Shown: positions 18,581-27,648, counted from the stretch's first letter. The stretch is 64,000 nt of DNA from Aldersonia sp. NBC_00410 (GCF_026342035.1 NZ_JAPENM010000001.1:434001-498000), one strand, 5' to 3'. The notes: generated by a model not told the origin, from the sequence alone. A program made the numbers and translations.

Positions 18581-18613
18581 CCGTGTGGCGCGGCAGCCAA
18601 CCGCGCCACACGG
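18581..18613 (-). terminator. Strong hairpin between the dioxygenase and MFS genes
   Basis: Perfect 13-base arms (CCGTGTGGCGCGG and its complement) flank a 7-base loop. It lies 51 bases after the dioxygenase stop and 24 bases before the MFS start, read on the minus strand. No T-run follows. It may lower transcription into the MFS gene or protect the upstream mRNA rather than terminate fully. Confidence 0.5.
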
Positions 18614-18663
18614 CTCGCCCCGACGGCGAAACCCGGTCCGGGCGACCGGGCGGAACTACCCGG

Positions 18664-19593
18664 TCACGATCCGTAGAACGGCTCGCCCGACACCGACTCC
18701 GACGATCGCCCGTCGACACCCTTGGGCACGTCACCCTCGAGCGTGACGCGGTACAGCACGCGGTCGTGACCCAGGTGCCCGGCGTCCGGAATCGCCAGAT
18801 GCGAGGTGGCTCGGTTGTCCCAGAACGCGACGGTGCCCGGCGCCCAACGCAGGCGCACGGTGTACTCGGTCTTCGTCGCCTCGTCCCACAGCACCTTCAG
18901 AATCCCCTCGCTCTGGCTCGGGGTGAAGCCACGAATCTCGCGCGCACCCCGGGTGAAGCCCGGGCTCACGAACAGCGCGCGCTCGCCGGTTTCCGGATGC
19001 ACCCGAACCGCCGGGTGATAGGTCACCAAGTTCGCCTCGCGCACTTTGCGCTCACGCTGACTGCCCTCGGTTGCCCGGGTGTTGAACTGATGCTTGATGT
19101 CGATCGTGTCGACGAAGTCCCGCAGCTCTTTCGGTAGGTTCTCGTACGCCGCAACGAGGTTGGTCCACGCGGTGTCACCACCGTACGGCGGCAGGATGTC
19201 GGCGCGCAGAATCGACGCCGCGGGCGGATTCACCAACGCAGTGACGTCGGTGTGCCAGCTGCTGTCGTAGGAGGTGCGCTTGCGACCGAGCCGCGACTCG
19301 TAACGCCGGCTGTCGATGGGCAGGATTTCCGGGAAGCCCGCGGGCGGTTCCTCCTCGTGCGGGTGCGCCGGAGTGACTTTGCCGAACCGGCGCGCGAAGG
19401 CGATCTGCTCGGCGTGGCCGATCTCCTGGTCGCGGAAGAAGACGACTTTGTAGGTGTGCAGAGCGTTTCGGATCTCCTCGATCACGCCCGCCTCGTGCGC
19501 CTCGCGCAGATCCACGCCACGAATTTCCGCGCCGATATAGCCGGCGAGTGGGACGACGTCGAGGCCGAGGCCGACGTCCTTGAGTTCGGTCAT
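18664..19593 (-). CDS. TauD/AtsK-family Fe(II)/2-oxoglutarate dioxygenase
   Basis: The 309-residue enzyme has the 2-His-1-carboxylate iron site: His114 and Asp116 in SSWHTDVTAL, and the distal histidine at 265 in WDNRATSHLAIPD. The 2-oxoglutarate arginine is expected in HDRVLYRVTLEGD near residue 282. Closest in feel are taurine dioxygenase and alkylsulfatase AtsK, which release sulfite or sulfate from sulfonates or alkyl sulfate esters. The substrate is not settled by these motifs. It diverges from the second NtaA-type gene across 217 bases that probably hold both promoters. Confidence 0.9.
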   Translation of the reverse strand: MTELKDVGLGLDVVPLAGYIGAEIRGVDLREAHEAGVIEEIRNALHTYKVVFFRDQEIGHAEQIAFARRFGKVTPAHPHEEEPPAGFPEILPIDSRRYESRLGRKRTSYDSSWHTDVTALVNPPAASILRADILPPYGGDTAWTNLVAAYENLPKELRDFVDTIDIKHQFNTRATEGSQRERKVREANLVTYHPAVRVHPETGERALFVSPGFTRGAREIRGFTPSQSEGILKVLWDEATKTEYTVRLRWAPGTVAFWDNRATSHLAIPDAGHLGHDRVLYRVTLEGDVPKGVDGRSSESVSGEPFYGS

Positions 19594-19810
19594 GGGCTGA
19601 CTCCAATTTCGACGATTGTTTCCGACCGCGCGGCAGGAAGAACGGCGTCCCGCGACGCTGAATTCAGCGTCCGATTCCCGGCCGACCGAAACAACGGTCC
19701 TGAGCTACGGAAATCTTGCAGTGAAACTTAATCCGCCAGTCCGATTGCGAGTTAAGTTCACCGAGTCCAAAACCGTTGCTCGGCATCGTGTACGGCGCGA
19801 CACTCCTGCA

Positions 19811-21169
19811 GTGGTACTCGATAGATCCCGTGACCGGCGCCTGTTTCTCAGCGTCGCGCTGAACAGCACCGGTTCGGCCGGCCGATCATGGGCCTGGCCT
19901 GGCACCGAGTGGGGGCGCTTCGGCAACTGGGAACACTATGTGCGGTCTGCACAGCTCGCGCACGAGGGTGTGTTCGACATCGTCTTCGTCTCCGACCATC
20001 CCGCGTTGCAGCGCGACAATCGGTCTCGGCCGCTGCACAGCTTCGACCCGACCGTCTTGTTCGCGGCGATCGCCGCCGCGGTCCCGGATATCGGGTTTCT
20101 GCTGACCGCGTCCTCGTCCTATAACTCTCCGTACAACCTGGCCCGCCGACTTGCGACCCTGGACCACATATCCGGTGGACGGGTGATCTGGAACGTCGTC
20201 TCCAGCTTCAATCCCGATATCGCCGCGAATTTCGGCGACGCTCCGCTGCCGCCGCGGGCCGACCGGTACCGACGCGCAGACGAATTCCTCGACGTCGTCA
20301 AGCAGCTCTGGCTCAGTTGGGATCCGCCGAACGACGCAACCCCCACCGACACATTGTGGGACGAGACCACCGCGCGGCGGATCGACCACCACGGCGAGTT
20401 CTTCGACGTGGCCGGGCCACTCAACGTTCCGATCGGGCCGCAGGGCCACCCCGTCATTGCGCAGGCGGGTGCATCACAGGCGGGTGTCGACCTGGCTGCC
20501 AAGCACGCAGATATTGTGTACGCGTCGCTATTACACAAAGACGCGGCCTTCGAATACAAAGCGCAACTATCGAATCGCGCCCGCGCCCACGGCCGCAATC
20601 CGGACGAGATCCGGCTGATGCCCGGTTTGGTGGTGATCCTCGGCGAAACCCGCGAGCAGGCCTACCGCAAGCACGAGGCGTTGCACGGCCACGACAACGA
20701 AGACGGCTTGCTTGCGGACTTCTTCCGACGGACCGCGGTTCTCGACATCACCGACAACCTCGACCCGGACAAGCCGATCGACCCCGATCTGTTCGGCTAC
20801 ACCGAGGATCAGTCCGCGCCGGTTGGCTTTGTCCGCTCCTTCGCCGAAATCGCTGCCGCAGAGCCGATCACACCGCGACAACTGGTGCGTCGCGTCGACG
20901 GCGGCCACCGCCTCGTGGTCGGCACGCCCGCGGACGTCGCCGATTCGATTCTGCAATGGTGGGGCGAGGGTGCCGTCGATGGATTCAATATCCACATCCC
21001 GGTGCTGCCCGACGGTATCGCCGAATTCAACCGCGAGGTCATTCCGCTGTTGCAGGCTGCTGGTGCATATCCGACCGGCTACGACGGCTCGACCATCCGG
21101 GAACGGCTCGGGTTGCCCGATCCGCGCCACGCTCCCGCAGCGGACGGGAGTGCATCGGGCGCGGCGTGA
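19811..21169 (+). CDS. NtaA/SnaA/DszA-family FMNH2-dependent monooxygenase (second full copy)
   Basis: The 452-residue luciferase-fold enzyme is read from GTG 19811, giving the usual family length. An in-frame extension upstream has no conserved content and there is no clear ribosome site at either position. Blocks include NSPYNLARRLATLDHISGGR, VIWNVVSS, GHPVIAQAGASQAGVDLA and RLVVGTPADVADSILQWW. The subgroup differs from the 15782 copy in carrying the long HHGEFFDVAGPLNVPIGPQG loop, also found in the short 13594 protein. It diverges from the TauD-like gene. Substrate is inferred to be a sulfur compound from the neighbours. Confidence 0.87.
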   Translation: MVLDRSRDRRLFLSVALNSTGSAGRSWAWPGTEWGRFGNWEHYVRSAQLAHEGVFDIVFVSDHPALQRDNRSRPLHSFDPTVLFAAIAAAVPDIGFLLTASSSYNSPYNLARRLATLDHISGGRVIWNVVSSFNPDIAANFGDAPLPPRADRYRRADEFLDVVKQLWLSWDPPNDATPTDTLWDETTARRIDHHGEFFDVAGPLNVPIGPQGHPVIAQAGASQAGVDLAAKHADIVYASLLHKDAAFEYKAQLSNRARAHGRNPDEIRLMPGLVVILGETREQAYRKHEALHGHDNEDGLLADFFRRTAVLDITDNLDPDKPIDPDLFGYTEDQSAPVGFVRSFAEIAAAEPITPRQLVRRVDGGHRLVVGTPADVADSILQWWGEGAVDGFNIHIPVLPDGIAEFNREVIPLLQAAGAYPTGYDGSTIRERLGLPDPRHAPAADGSASGAA

Positions 21170-21221
21170 GGCGTGCGGGCATTTCGCCGTTTATGTCGGA
21201 CCCGCGCGGCAGGATGACGCT

Positions 21222-21689
21222 ATGGCAACCTGGAACGAATTCGTGGCCGAGGCGCCGCAGCTGGCCGAGGCCATCGAGGCGCGGCTGAAGGCACACAAGC
21301 ACCATCTGCTCGCGACATTGCGGCGGGACGGCTCGCCACGAATCAGCGGGACCGAAGTCGAGTTCTTCGAGGGTCAACTCGTCATCGGCTCGATGCTCAA
21401 CGCGCTCAAGGTGCGCGATATCAGCCGCGATCCGCGCTACGCGCTGCACGCCAACCCCGGCCACCACTCGATGGAGGGCGGCGACGCGAAGGTGTCCGGG
21501 CGGGCCCGCGAGGTACACGGCGAGGAGAAGGACCGCATCGTCGCGAACTACGAGCACGACCCCGGCGAGGCGCATTTCGTCGTGCTCGATATCGACGAGG
21601 CGGTGCTCACCACCGTCGACGAGGCGCGCGAGCACCTCAACATCGATCTGTGGCGACCGGGCGCCGAAGTGCAGCGGTTCTTCAAGTAG
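21222..21689 (+). CDS. Pyridoxamine 5'-phosphate oxidase-fold protein (F420- or flavin-binding split barrel)
   Basis: The 155-residue protein has the split-barrel signature of this superfamily: HHLLATLRRDGSPRISGTEV near the N-terminus, then RDISRDPRYALHANPG. Mycolata carry many such proteins that use F420, FMN or haem; this could not be told from sequence. ATG 21222 lies 52 bases after the island's last gene. It may be the first gene outside the sulfur island, or a flavin-using partner within it. It is convergent with the FUSC-like gene. Confidence 0.75.
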   Translation: MATWNEFVAEAPQLAEAIEARLKAHKHHLLATLRRDGSPRISGTEVEFFEGQLVIGSMLNALKVRDISRDPRYALHANPGHHSMEGGDAKVSGRAREVHGEEKDRIVANYEHDPGEAHFVVLDIDEAVLTTVDEAREHLNIDLWRPGAEVQRFFK

Positions 21690-21694
21690 CCGCT

Positions 21695-22831
21695 CTAAAC
21701 TTCAGGCGGCACACCGGGGTTCGCGACGGTCGGCGGCAGCAGTGCCATCGCCGAGATGCGTTGCATCCCGGCGACTTGCATCAGATCGACCAGGGTGGAA
21801 CGCAACTGGCCGAACACCACGTGCGCGGAAAGACCTGCTTTCTCGACCAATTCCGGTTTCGCATCGATTGCGACCGACCGCAGCACCCGGGCGGCCTCCG
21901 CCTGATCGGGCTGCTCCCCCGGCTCGGCGAGCATCATCTCGCGCAGCACATCCACCGCATGCGAGAGCTTCTCGATCTCGTCGACGAGGCGCGGATCGAG
22001 AATCTCGTCGTCGCGAACGACGCTCAGCGAGCGGCGCACCAGGACGCGAATATTGCGGACCGCGTTGTCGAGCGGGTCCGCCGTCGCCTGCAACCGGTCG
22101 TGTCGTTCCCGGGAGTTCCAGTACATCGGGGAGATCCGGGTGATCTCGTGGCCACCCTTGAGGTCGGCGCGCATGCTGTCGATCTGCGCCTGCGTCGCCC
22201 GGGCACGGTCGAGCGCCTCGCGGATGGGCGCCGGATTCTGTTCGGTCAGCCCGTCCGCCGTTTTGCGCAACACATCGGCCGCGGTCGCGAGCACATTCGC
22301 GGCCTGGGTTCGGGCACGCCGCACCGGATGAGTCGGCACCACGGCAACCACCGCGACACCCACCAGCCCACCGACCAGCGCGTCGAGCATCCGCTCGTAG
22401 CCACCCGCATCACCCGGCGGGATCAGGGTCGCGACCAGCACCGCCGAGCTCGCCGCCTGCATGGCGATGATCGGACCACCGTCGAGGAACACCGCCGCCG
22501 CCATCGCGAGCATCACGACGACGGCGATCTGCCACGGCCCGGTGCCGATCGCCGTGATGATCAGGTCGCCGACCCCGATCCCCACGGTCACCCCGACGAC
22601 CAGCTCGACCGAGCGGCGCAGCCGCGCCCCCAGCGAAACGCCGAGCGACACCACCGCGGCGATGGGCGCGAAGAACGGCCGGGAGTGACCCAGCAGATCG
22701 AACGCGACCCACCAGGACAGGCCCGCGGCCAGTGCGCATTGCGCGATCGGCAGCGCGGACACGCGCAACCGGGCTGCGGACTTGCGGAGCCGGTTGCGCG
22801 GTCGTCGGGCGAGGTTAGTGATCGAGGCCAA
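21695..22831 (-). CDS. FUSC/aromatic-acid-exporter-like membrane protein
   Basis: The 378-residue protein has about six membrane segments in residues 25-160, including FDLLGHSRPFFAPIAAVVSL, a hallmark of the FUSC/YgaH-type exporters. A soluble helical C-terminal half of about 200 residues follows. TTG 22831 would overlap the DUF3151 stop by 17 bases. A GTG at about residue 24 is an alternative start, and neither has a clear ribosome site. Substrate is not evident; relatives export aromatic acids or organic anions. The overlap suggests co-expression with the DUF3151 gene upstream. Confidence 0.75.
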   Translation of the reverse strand: MASITNLARRPRNRLRKSAARLRVSALPIAQCALAAGLSWWVAFDLLGHSRPFFAPIAAVVSLGVSLGARLRRSVELVVGVTVGIGVGDLIITAIGTGPWQIAVVVMLAMAAAVFLDGGPIIAMQAASSAVLVATLIPPGDAGGYERMLDALVGGLVGVAVVAVVPTHPVRRARTQAANVLATAADVLRKTADGLTEQNPAPIREALDRARATQAQIDSMRADLKGGHEITRISPMYWNSRERHDRLQATADPLDNAVRNIRVLVRRSLSVVRDDEILDPRLVDEIEKLSHAVDVLREMMLAEPGEQPDQAEAARVLRSVAIDAKPELVEKAGLSAHVVFGQLRSTLVDLMQVAGMQRISAMALLPPTVANPGVPPEV

Positions 22832-23234
22832 GTTGTTCGGCGGCGCGCGGATCGCAGTCCTCCAACAAGTCGAGGCAGCGGGCGTACTCGTCCGTCTCGC
22901 CGATTTCCTTCGCAGCGCGGGCCAGCGTTGCGACGCAACGCAGGAACCCCTGATTCGGCTCGTGACCGAACGGGACCGGCCCGAAGCCCTTCCAGCCGTT
23001 GCGGCGCAGCTGATCGAGACCGCGGTGGTAGCCCGTGCGGGCGTAGGCGTACGCGGTGATGGTCGCGCCGTCGGCGAACGCCTGTTCGGCCAGGTACGCC
23101 CAGGCGATCGACGCAGTGGGATGGTCGGCGGCAACCGCAGCGGGGTCCCGCTTGTCGAGCAGTTCCGACTCGGCATCGTCGTCACCGGGCAGCAAAGTTG
23201 GCTGAGGACCGAGCAGGTCACCGAAGGATGTCAT
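22815..23234 (-). CDS. DUF3151 family protein (Rv0360c-like)
   Basis: This 139-residue soluble, helical, acidic protein begins MTSFGDLLGPQPTLLPGDD. It contains the family blocks AWAYLAEQAFADG and AYAYARTGYHRGLDQLRRNG. The helical-hairpin character recalls TPR-like repeats. No function is known to me. Gene position and strand, two genes before fba, match mycobacteria. It is divergent from the Rv0361-like gene. Confidence 0.85.
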   Translation of the reverse strand: MTSFGDLLGPQPTLLPGDDDAESELLDKRDPAAVAADHPTASIAWAYLAEQAFADGATITAYAYARTGYHRGLDQLRRNGWKGFGPVPFGHEPNQGFLRCVATLARAAKEIGETDEYARCLDLLEDCDPRAAEQLGLDH

Positions 23235-23352
23235 GGCCTACATTCTGGCAGGTCTGCTCGTTGCTGACGGCGCGGGCGGATAGGCTGCCCGACAGCCGCA
23301 GAGGTTCCGGCAACTGCCGACGCTGCTCGTGGCGACGAGGAGGAGGTCATGC

Positions 23353-23889
23353 GTGCCCGACGAACACGATCGGCCGATCGCCGCGCCACCGGGACCCGCC
23401 GCCCGTCCACAACGCATCGAGCCGACGGCGCCACCGGCAAAGCCGAAGCGCAAGCGTCGTCGATGGCTGGCCACGGTTGTTGCCGCGCTGGTGCTCATTG
23501 TCGCGCTCGCCGCGGGCTTGACCTGGTTCATCGCGCGACCCGAACCCGGCCCGAGCACCGAAGATCAGATCCGCACCGCGATCGACGACTTCGGCACCGC
23601 GCTCGGTAGCGGCGACCTCGCCGCCCTACAGAGCGTCACGTGCGGGCCGCTCGGCGACTACTACCGCACGGTGCCGCCCGACGAGTTCGCGCAGGTGCAC
23701 CGGGCGACCGTCGAACAGGGCAGCATCCCGGTCGTGGCGAGCGTGGACGCGATCCAGGTCACCGACGACACCTCGGCGATCGCGCAGATCACCGCGTACC
23801 GGCCGGCCGATCCGGCGAACCGCTCGGTCCGCACGTTCAACCTGCTCAACACGCCGGCGGGTTGGCAGGTCTGCGAACCGCCGCTCTGA
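23353..23889 (+). CDS. Single-pass membrane protein with extracytoplasmic DUF4878-like domain (Rv0361-like)
   Basis: The 178-residue protein starts at GTG 23353, 7 bases after a GGAGGAGG ribosome site. A proline-rich cytoplasmic head and a basic KPKRKRRRW stretch lead into one membrane helix (LATVVAALVLIVALAAGLTW). The outer domain has the pattern of small NTF2/DUF4878-type lipoprotein domains (EDQIRTAIDDFGTALGSGDLAAL). It probably acts in the cell envelope; exact role unknown. It shares a bidirectional hairpin terminator with the convergent fba gene. Confidence 0.78.
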   Translation: MPDEHDRPIAAPPGPAARPQRIEPTAPPAKPKRKRRRWLATVVAALVLIVALAAGLTWFIARPEPGPSTEDQIRTAIDDFGTALGSGDLAALQSVTCGPLGDYYRTVPPDEFAQVHRATVEQGSIPVVASVDAIQVTDDTSAIAQITAYRPADPANRSVRTFNLLNTPAGWQVCEPPL

Positions 23890-23914
23890 AGCGTCCGAGC
23901 CCGGATACGAAAAA

Positions 23915-23950
23915 GCGCACCCCCACCGCACGTTCGCGGTGGGGGTGCGC
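23915..23950 (-). terminator. Intrinsic terminator of fba (shared hairpin)
   Basis: Perfect 15-base arms (GCGCACCCCCACCGC and its complement) flank a 6-base loop. Read on the minus strand the stem is followed by TTTTTCG, which makes it a textbook terminator 20 bases past the fba stop. On the plus strand there is no T-run, so it ends the convergent gene less efficiently. Confidence 0.9.
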
Positions 23951-23970
23951 TGTCGAACGAATGGTGCCGG

Positions 23971-25011
23971 TCAGCCTGTCGAGCTGACGGACCGTCCGGC
24001 GGACGCCAGGTCGTTACAGGCCTGCACGACGCGCTCGCTCATCGATGCTTCGGCCTTCTTCAGCCACACCCGCGGGTCGTAGGCCTTCTTGTTGCCGACC
24101 TCACCGTCGATCTTCAGCACACCGTCGTAGTTGGCGAACATGTGCCCGGCGACCGGGCGGGTGTAGGCGTACTGGGTGTCGGTGTCGACGTTCATCTTCA
24201 CCACGCCGTACTGGAGCGAATCGTCGATCTCGCTCTTCAGCGAACCCGAGCCGCCGTGGAAGACGAAGTCGAACGGCTTCGAGCCGGCAGCCAGGCCGAG
24301 CTTCTCCGACGCGACCCGCTGCCCCTCGGCCAGCACCTCGGGTTTGAGCACCACGTTGCCCGGCTTGTACACACCGTGCACATTGCCGAACGTCGCGGCG
24401 AGCAGGTAGCGGCCTTTTTCGCCGTCGCCGAGCGCGTCGATGGTCTTCGCGAAATCGTCGGAGGTGGTGTAGAGCTTGTCGTTGATCTCCGCCTCGACGC
24501 CATCTTCCTCGCCGCCGACCACACCGATCTCGATCTCGAGAATGATCTTCGCGGCGGCGGCGGCCTGCAGCAGCTCCTGGGCGATCGACAGGTTCTCGTC
24601 GATCGGCACCGCCGAGCCGTCCCACATATGCGACTGGAACAACGGGTTGCGTCCGGCGTTCACCCGCTCCTGCGAGATGGCAAGCAGCGGCCGGACGTAG
24701 GTGTCGAGCTTGTCCTTGGGGCAGTGATCGGTGTGCAGCGCGATGGTGACGTCGTACTTCGCGGCGATCACGTGCGCGAACTCGGCGAGCGCGACGGCGC
24801 CGACGACCATGTCCTTCACACCGAGACCGGACCCGAACTCCGCGCCGCCGGTGGAGAACTGGATGATGCCGTCGCTGCCCGCATCGGCAAAGCCCTTGAT
24901 CGCGGCGTTGATGGTGTTCGAGGACGTGCAGTTGATGGCCGGGAAGGCGAAGGAGTGTTCCTTGGCCCGGCTGAGCATCTCGGCGTAGACCTCAGGGGTT
25001 GCGATGGGCAC
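23971..25011 (-). CDS. fba: Class II fructose-bisphosphate aldolase
   Basis: This zinc-dependent aldolase (346 residues) splits fructose 1,6-bisphosphate in glycolysis and works in reverse in gluconeogenesis. Zinc ligands and active site lie in ALHTDHCPKDK, NVHGVYKPG and FVFHGGSGS. The GNVHG and HGGSGS blocks are diagnostic of class II. The start is a GTG at 25011 with GGAGG about 9 bases upstream. It diverges from the DedA gene with 133 bases between, and a strong terminator closes it. Gene order matches mycobacteria. Confidence 0.98.
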   Translation of the reverse strand: MPIATPEVYAEMLSRAKEHSFAFPAINCTSSNTINAAIKGFADAGSDGIIQFSTGGAEFGSGLGVKDMVVGAVALAEFAHVIAAKYDVTIALHTDHCPKDKLDTYVRPLLAISQERVNAGRNPLFQSHMWDGSAVPIDENLSIAQELLQAAAAAKIILEIEIGVVGGEEDGVEAEINDKLYTTSDDFAKTIDALGDGEKGRYLLAATFGNVHGVYKPGNVVLKPEVLAEGQRVASEKLGLAAGSKPFDFVFHGGSGSLKSEIDDSLQYGVVKMNVDTDTQYAYTRPVAGHMFANYDGVLKIDGEVGNKKAYDPRVWLKKAEASMSERVVQACNDLASAGRSVSSTG

Positions 25012-25144
25012 TGAAACCGACCTCCAAGTCGTGTTCTGGGCTATTCGTGCTGCTCACCCTATGACAAAGGTCGGGCGGACGTAACGTTGGTCTCAGGGCC
25101 GGCGCTGCCCGGATCGCCGGAACACCACCGGTACCCTGGCAGAC

Positions 25145-25894
25145 GTGATCGAGACCATTGCTGTTCAAACGACCACCACGCAGGCCCTGCTGCCGGGCTT
25201 TCTCGACCCGATCACGCTGCTCGGGTACTTCGGGAGTTGGGCGCTGGTCGGACTGCTCGCGGTCATCCTCATCGAATCCGGCGTGCTGTTCCCCGTGCTG
25301 CCGGGTGATTCGCTGTTGTTTGTCGCGGGCATGGTCGTGGCCGGCGAGACCACCGAGGTGGAGAAGTTCGCCTCGCTCTGGCAACTGCTCGTCCTCATCC
25401 CGGTCGCGGCGATCGTCGGCGGGCAGATCGGCTACTGGATCGGCCGCTACGCCGGTACGAGCATGTTCAAGCCGGACGCCCGTTTCCTCAAGGAGCGCTA
25501 CCTCGTCGAGGCACACGAGTTCTTCGACAAGCACGGGCCGGTCACGATCTTCCTGGCCCGGTTCGTGCCGATCGTGCGCACCCTTGCGCCCATCGTCGCC
25601 GGCGCCGCGCGGATGAAGTTCTCGGTCTTCTTGTTCTACAACGTGCTCGGCGCGATCGTGTGGGGCTGCGGTATCACGCTGCTCGGTTACTGGCTCGGCC
25701 AGTTCGAAATCATCCAGAAGCTGATCGAGCCGATCTTCATCGTGATCGTGCTCGTCTCGGTGCTGCCGATCGCGTGGGAGTGGTACAAGCGCAGGCGCGC
25801 GACGAAGAACGCAGCTCCGGCCGGCAGTTCGGTCACCGTTGCAGACTCGGCGCCCGACGAGGACACCGTGTCCGGCCGGGCTAAGGCCGACTAG
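25145..25894 (+). CDS. DedA-family membrane protein
   Basis: The 249-residue membrane protein is read from GTG 25145 and has about five hydrophobic segments. The DedA/VTT signatures are ESGVLFPVLPGDSLL near residue 45 and FLARFVPIVRTLAPIVAG near residue 140, with essential arginines. DedA proteins act as lipid scramblases or flippases, for example for undecaprenyl phosphate, and support envelope integrity. The stop overlaps the stop of the convergent GH76 gene by 4 bases. Position matches Rv0364. Confidence 0.93.
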   Translation: MIETIAVQTTTTQALLPGFLDPITLLGYFGSWALVGLLAVILIESGVLFPVLPGDSLLFVAGMVVAGETTEVEKFASLWQLLVLIPVAAIVGGQIGYWIGRYAGTSMFKPDARFLKERYLVEAHEFFDKHGPVTIFLARFVPIVRTLAPIVAGAARMKFSVFLFYNVLGAIVWGCGITLLGYWLGQFEIIQKLIEPIFIVIVLVSVLPIAWEWYKRRRATKNAAPAGSSVTVADSAPDEDTVSGRAKAD

Positions 25895-26991
25895 AGCTCA
25901 CCCTCGGGACCGGGTGCCGCCGCGACCCGGTGCGCGGCTTCCAACAACAACCAACCGGCGAGCTGCACCGACAGGTCCCGCTCGGGCGCACCTGTGCCCG
26001 GTCCGCGTGCCTGCACCGACCAGTCCGGACCGAATACCGGCCGGCCCTCGATCTCGATGCGGTTGTCCCAGGCCGCCGCTGCGGAGGCGAGCACAATCGC
26101 CGCGGCACTCGCGCGGGCGCGTCCGTCTACGCTCGAATCCCCCGGCAGTTGCACCGCGACCATCGCCAGGTAGCGCGCGAGAATACCGGCGAACAGGCCC
26201 CCATCTCCCCCGCCTGCGCCCACGATCACGTCGCTGCTGGTGAGCCGGTGTGCCACGGCGTCGACCAGACGATGGACCCGTTCGGCGTGTACCGAGTCGG
26301 GGGTCCGCAGCGCCAACTCGGTCTCCAACCCAAGCGCGACGCCCTGACAGTAGGTGTACATGTTTTCCTCGAGCCGGTCGCCCGGCTGGTGAATCCCGTC
26401 GAAGATCAGGCCCGTGTCGGGATCGCGCAGCGTCGCGTCGAGCCAGTCGGCCATCGCCACCGCGCGGTCGAGCCGGTTCACGCGGGCGAGCACGATACCG
26501 GCCGGACCGTTCGCCGGCGTGTTGAAGAAGTCCGAGTGGATCCGCCAGGGAATGCCACCGCCGCGCTCGGGTGCCCACGCGTCGTAAAGCGGGTCGGTCA
26601 GAGTTGCGAGCGGCACCCCGAAGTCGATGCCGACCAACCGCTGCGCACGTTCGAGCGCGATCGCGAGCCAGGCCATGTCGTCGTAGTAGGAGTTGCTCCA
26701 GCGCCCGAAGTTGCGGCGTCGGATACCGCGGGCGATATCGGCGATCCGGCGACGCCGGACCTCGCTCGGCGCGCGCACCTCGGCGTCGACGGTGACGTCG
26801 AGCAGGTGTGCCTGCCACCAGTAATGCCACACCAGAAACATGCGTTCGTGCCGGGTGGCGGGAGCGGCGACGACGCCGAGCGAGGTGCCGGGAATCAGCC
26901 AGAGGCGACGCAGGTTACGTTCGTGCACAGCCGATTCCGCGAGGCCGGCCCGCCAGGCCCACTCGGAGGCGCTCACCGTCGCGTTCACCAC
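25891..26991 (-). CDS. Glycoside hydrolase family 76 protein, predicted alpha-1,6-mannanase (Rv0365c-like)
   Basis: The 366-residue protein has the (alpha/alpha)6-type GH76 pattern. The catalytic pair sits in SNSYYDDMAWLAIALERA, with adjacent aspartates as seen in alpha-1,6-mannanases. Other family blocks are ENMYTYCQGVALGLE and the aromatic-rich WHYWWQAHLLD. No signal peptide is visible, so it is predicted cytoplasmic, perhaps trimming mannan or lipomannan intermediates. It starts at GTG 26991 and overlaps the SpoU methyltransferase stop by 7 bases. Substrate is inference from the family. Confidence 0.85.
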   Translation of the reverse strand: MVNATVSASEWAWRAGLAESAVHERNLRRLWLIPGTSLGVVAAPATRHERMFLVWHYWWQAHLLDVTVDAEVRAPSEVRRRRIADIARGIRRRNFGRWSNSYYDDMAWLAIALERAQRLVGIDFGVPLATLTDPLYDAWAPERGGGIPWRIHSDFFNTPANGPAGIVLARVNRLDRAVAMADWLDATLRDPDTGLIFDGIHQPGDRLEENMYTYCQGVALGLETELALRTPDSVHAERVHRLVDAVAHRLTSSDVIVGAGGGDGGLFAGILARYLAMVAVQLPGDSSVDGRARASAAAIVLASAAAAWDNRIEIEGRPVFGPDWSVQARGPGTGAPERDLSVQLAGWLLLEAAHRVAAAPGPEGEL

Positions 26992-27647
26992 GCCCGCCCG
27001 AGGTCGGCATGCTGCCTGATCCAGGCGTGCATCGCGATGCCGGCGGCCACACCCGCGTTGATGCTGCGCGTCGAACCGAACTGTGCAATCGAAACCGTCA
27101 GGGCAGCAGCATCTTTCGCATGATCGGTGACTCCGGGGCCTTCCTGGCCGAACAACAGCACACAGTCGCGCGGCAGTTCGGCGGTCTCCAGCGGCACCGA
27201 ACCGGGCACGTTGTCGACCGCCACGACGACCAGGCCTTGCTCATCGGCGAATTCGAGCAGTCCGGCCATGTCCGAGTGATGCCGCACGTGCTGGTAGCGG
27301 TCGGTGACCATGGCACCGCGGCGATTCCAGCGTCGGCGTCCGACGATGTGCACGGCAGCGGCGGCAAAGGCGTTCGCGGTGCGGACCACGGTGCCGATGT
27401 TCGCGTCGTGTGCGAAGTTCTCGATCGCAACGTGGAACGGGTGCCGGCGTGCGTCGATATCGGCGACGATCGCCTCGCGCGTCCAATAACGGTAGGCGTC
27501 GACGACATTGCGGCGGTCACCGTGCGTGAGCAGGTCCGGGTCGAAGCCCGGTCCGGTCGGCGTCGGGCCGTCGCGGTCGGGGTCCCATGGGCCGACACCG
27601 TTCGGGTTCTCGCCCCATTCGGTGGGGCCGGCATGTTCCTCGGACAC
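26985..27647 (-). CDS. SpoU/TrmH-family RNA 2'-O-methyltransferase (Rv0380c-like)
   Basis: The 220-residue enzyme has the SPOUT knot motifs in order: motif 1 AIENFAHDANIGTVVRTANA with Asn and Arg in the expected positions, motif 2 CVLLFGQEGPGV, and motif 3 FGSTRSINAGVAAGIAMHAW. These bind SAM and dimerise. Members methylate ribose in rRNA or tRNA; the exact site is unknown. It starts at GTG 27647 and sits one base after the SDR stop codon. The three genes from here down to GH76 look like one transcript. Confidence 0.92.
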   Translation of the reverse strand: MSEEHAGPTEWGENPNGVGPWDPDRDGPTPTGPGFDPDLLTHGDRRNVVDAYRYWTREAIVADIDARRHPFHVAIENFAHDANIGTVVRTANAFAAAAVHIVGRRRWNRRGAMVTDRYQHVRHHSDMAGLLEFADEQGLVVVAVDNVPGSVPLETAELPRDCVLLFGQEGPGVTDHAKDAAALTVSIAQFGSTRSINAGVAAGIAMHAWIRQHADLGRAW

Positions 27648-27648
27648 G

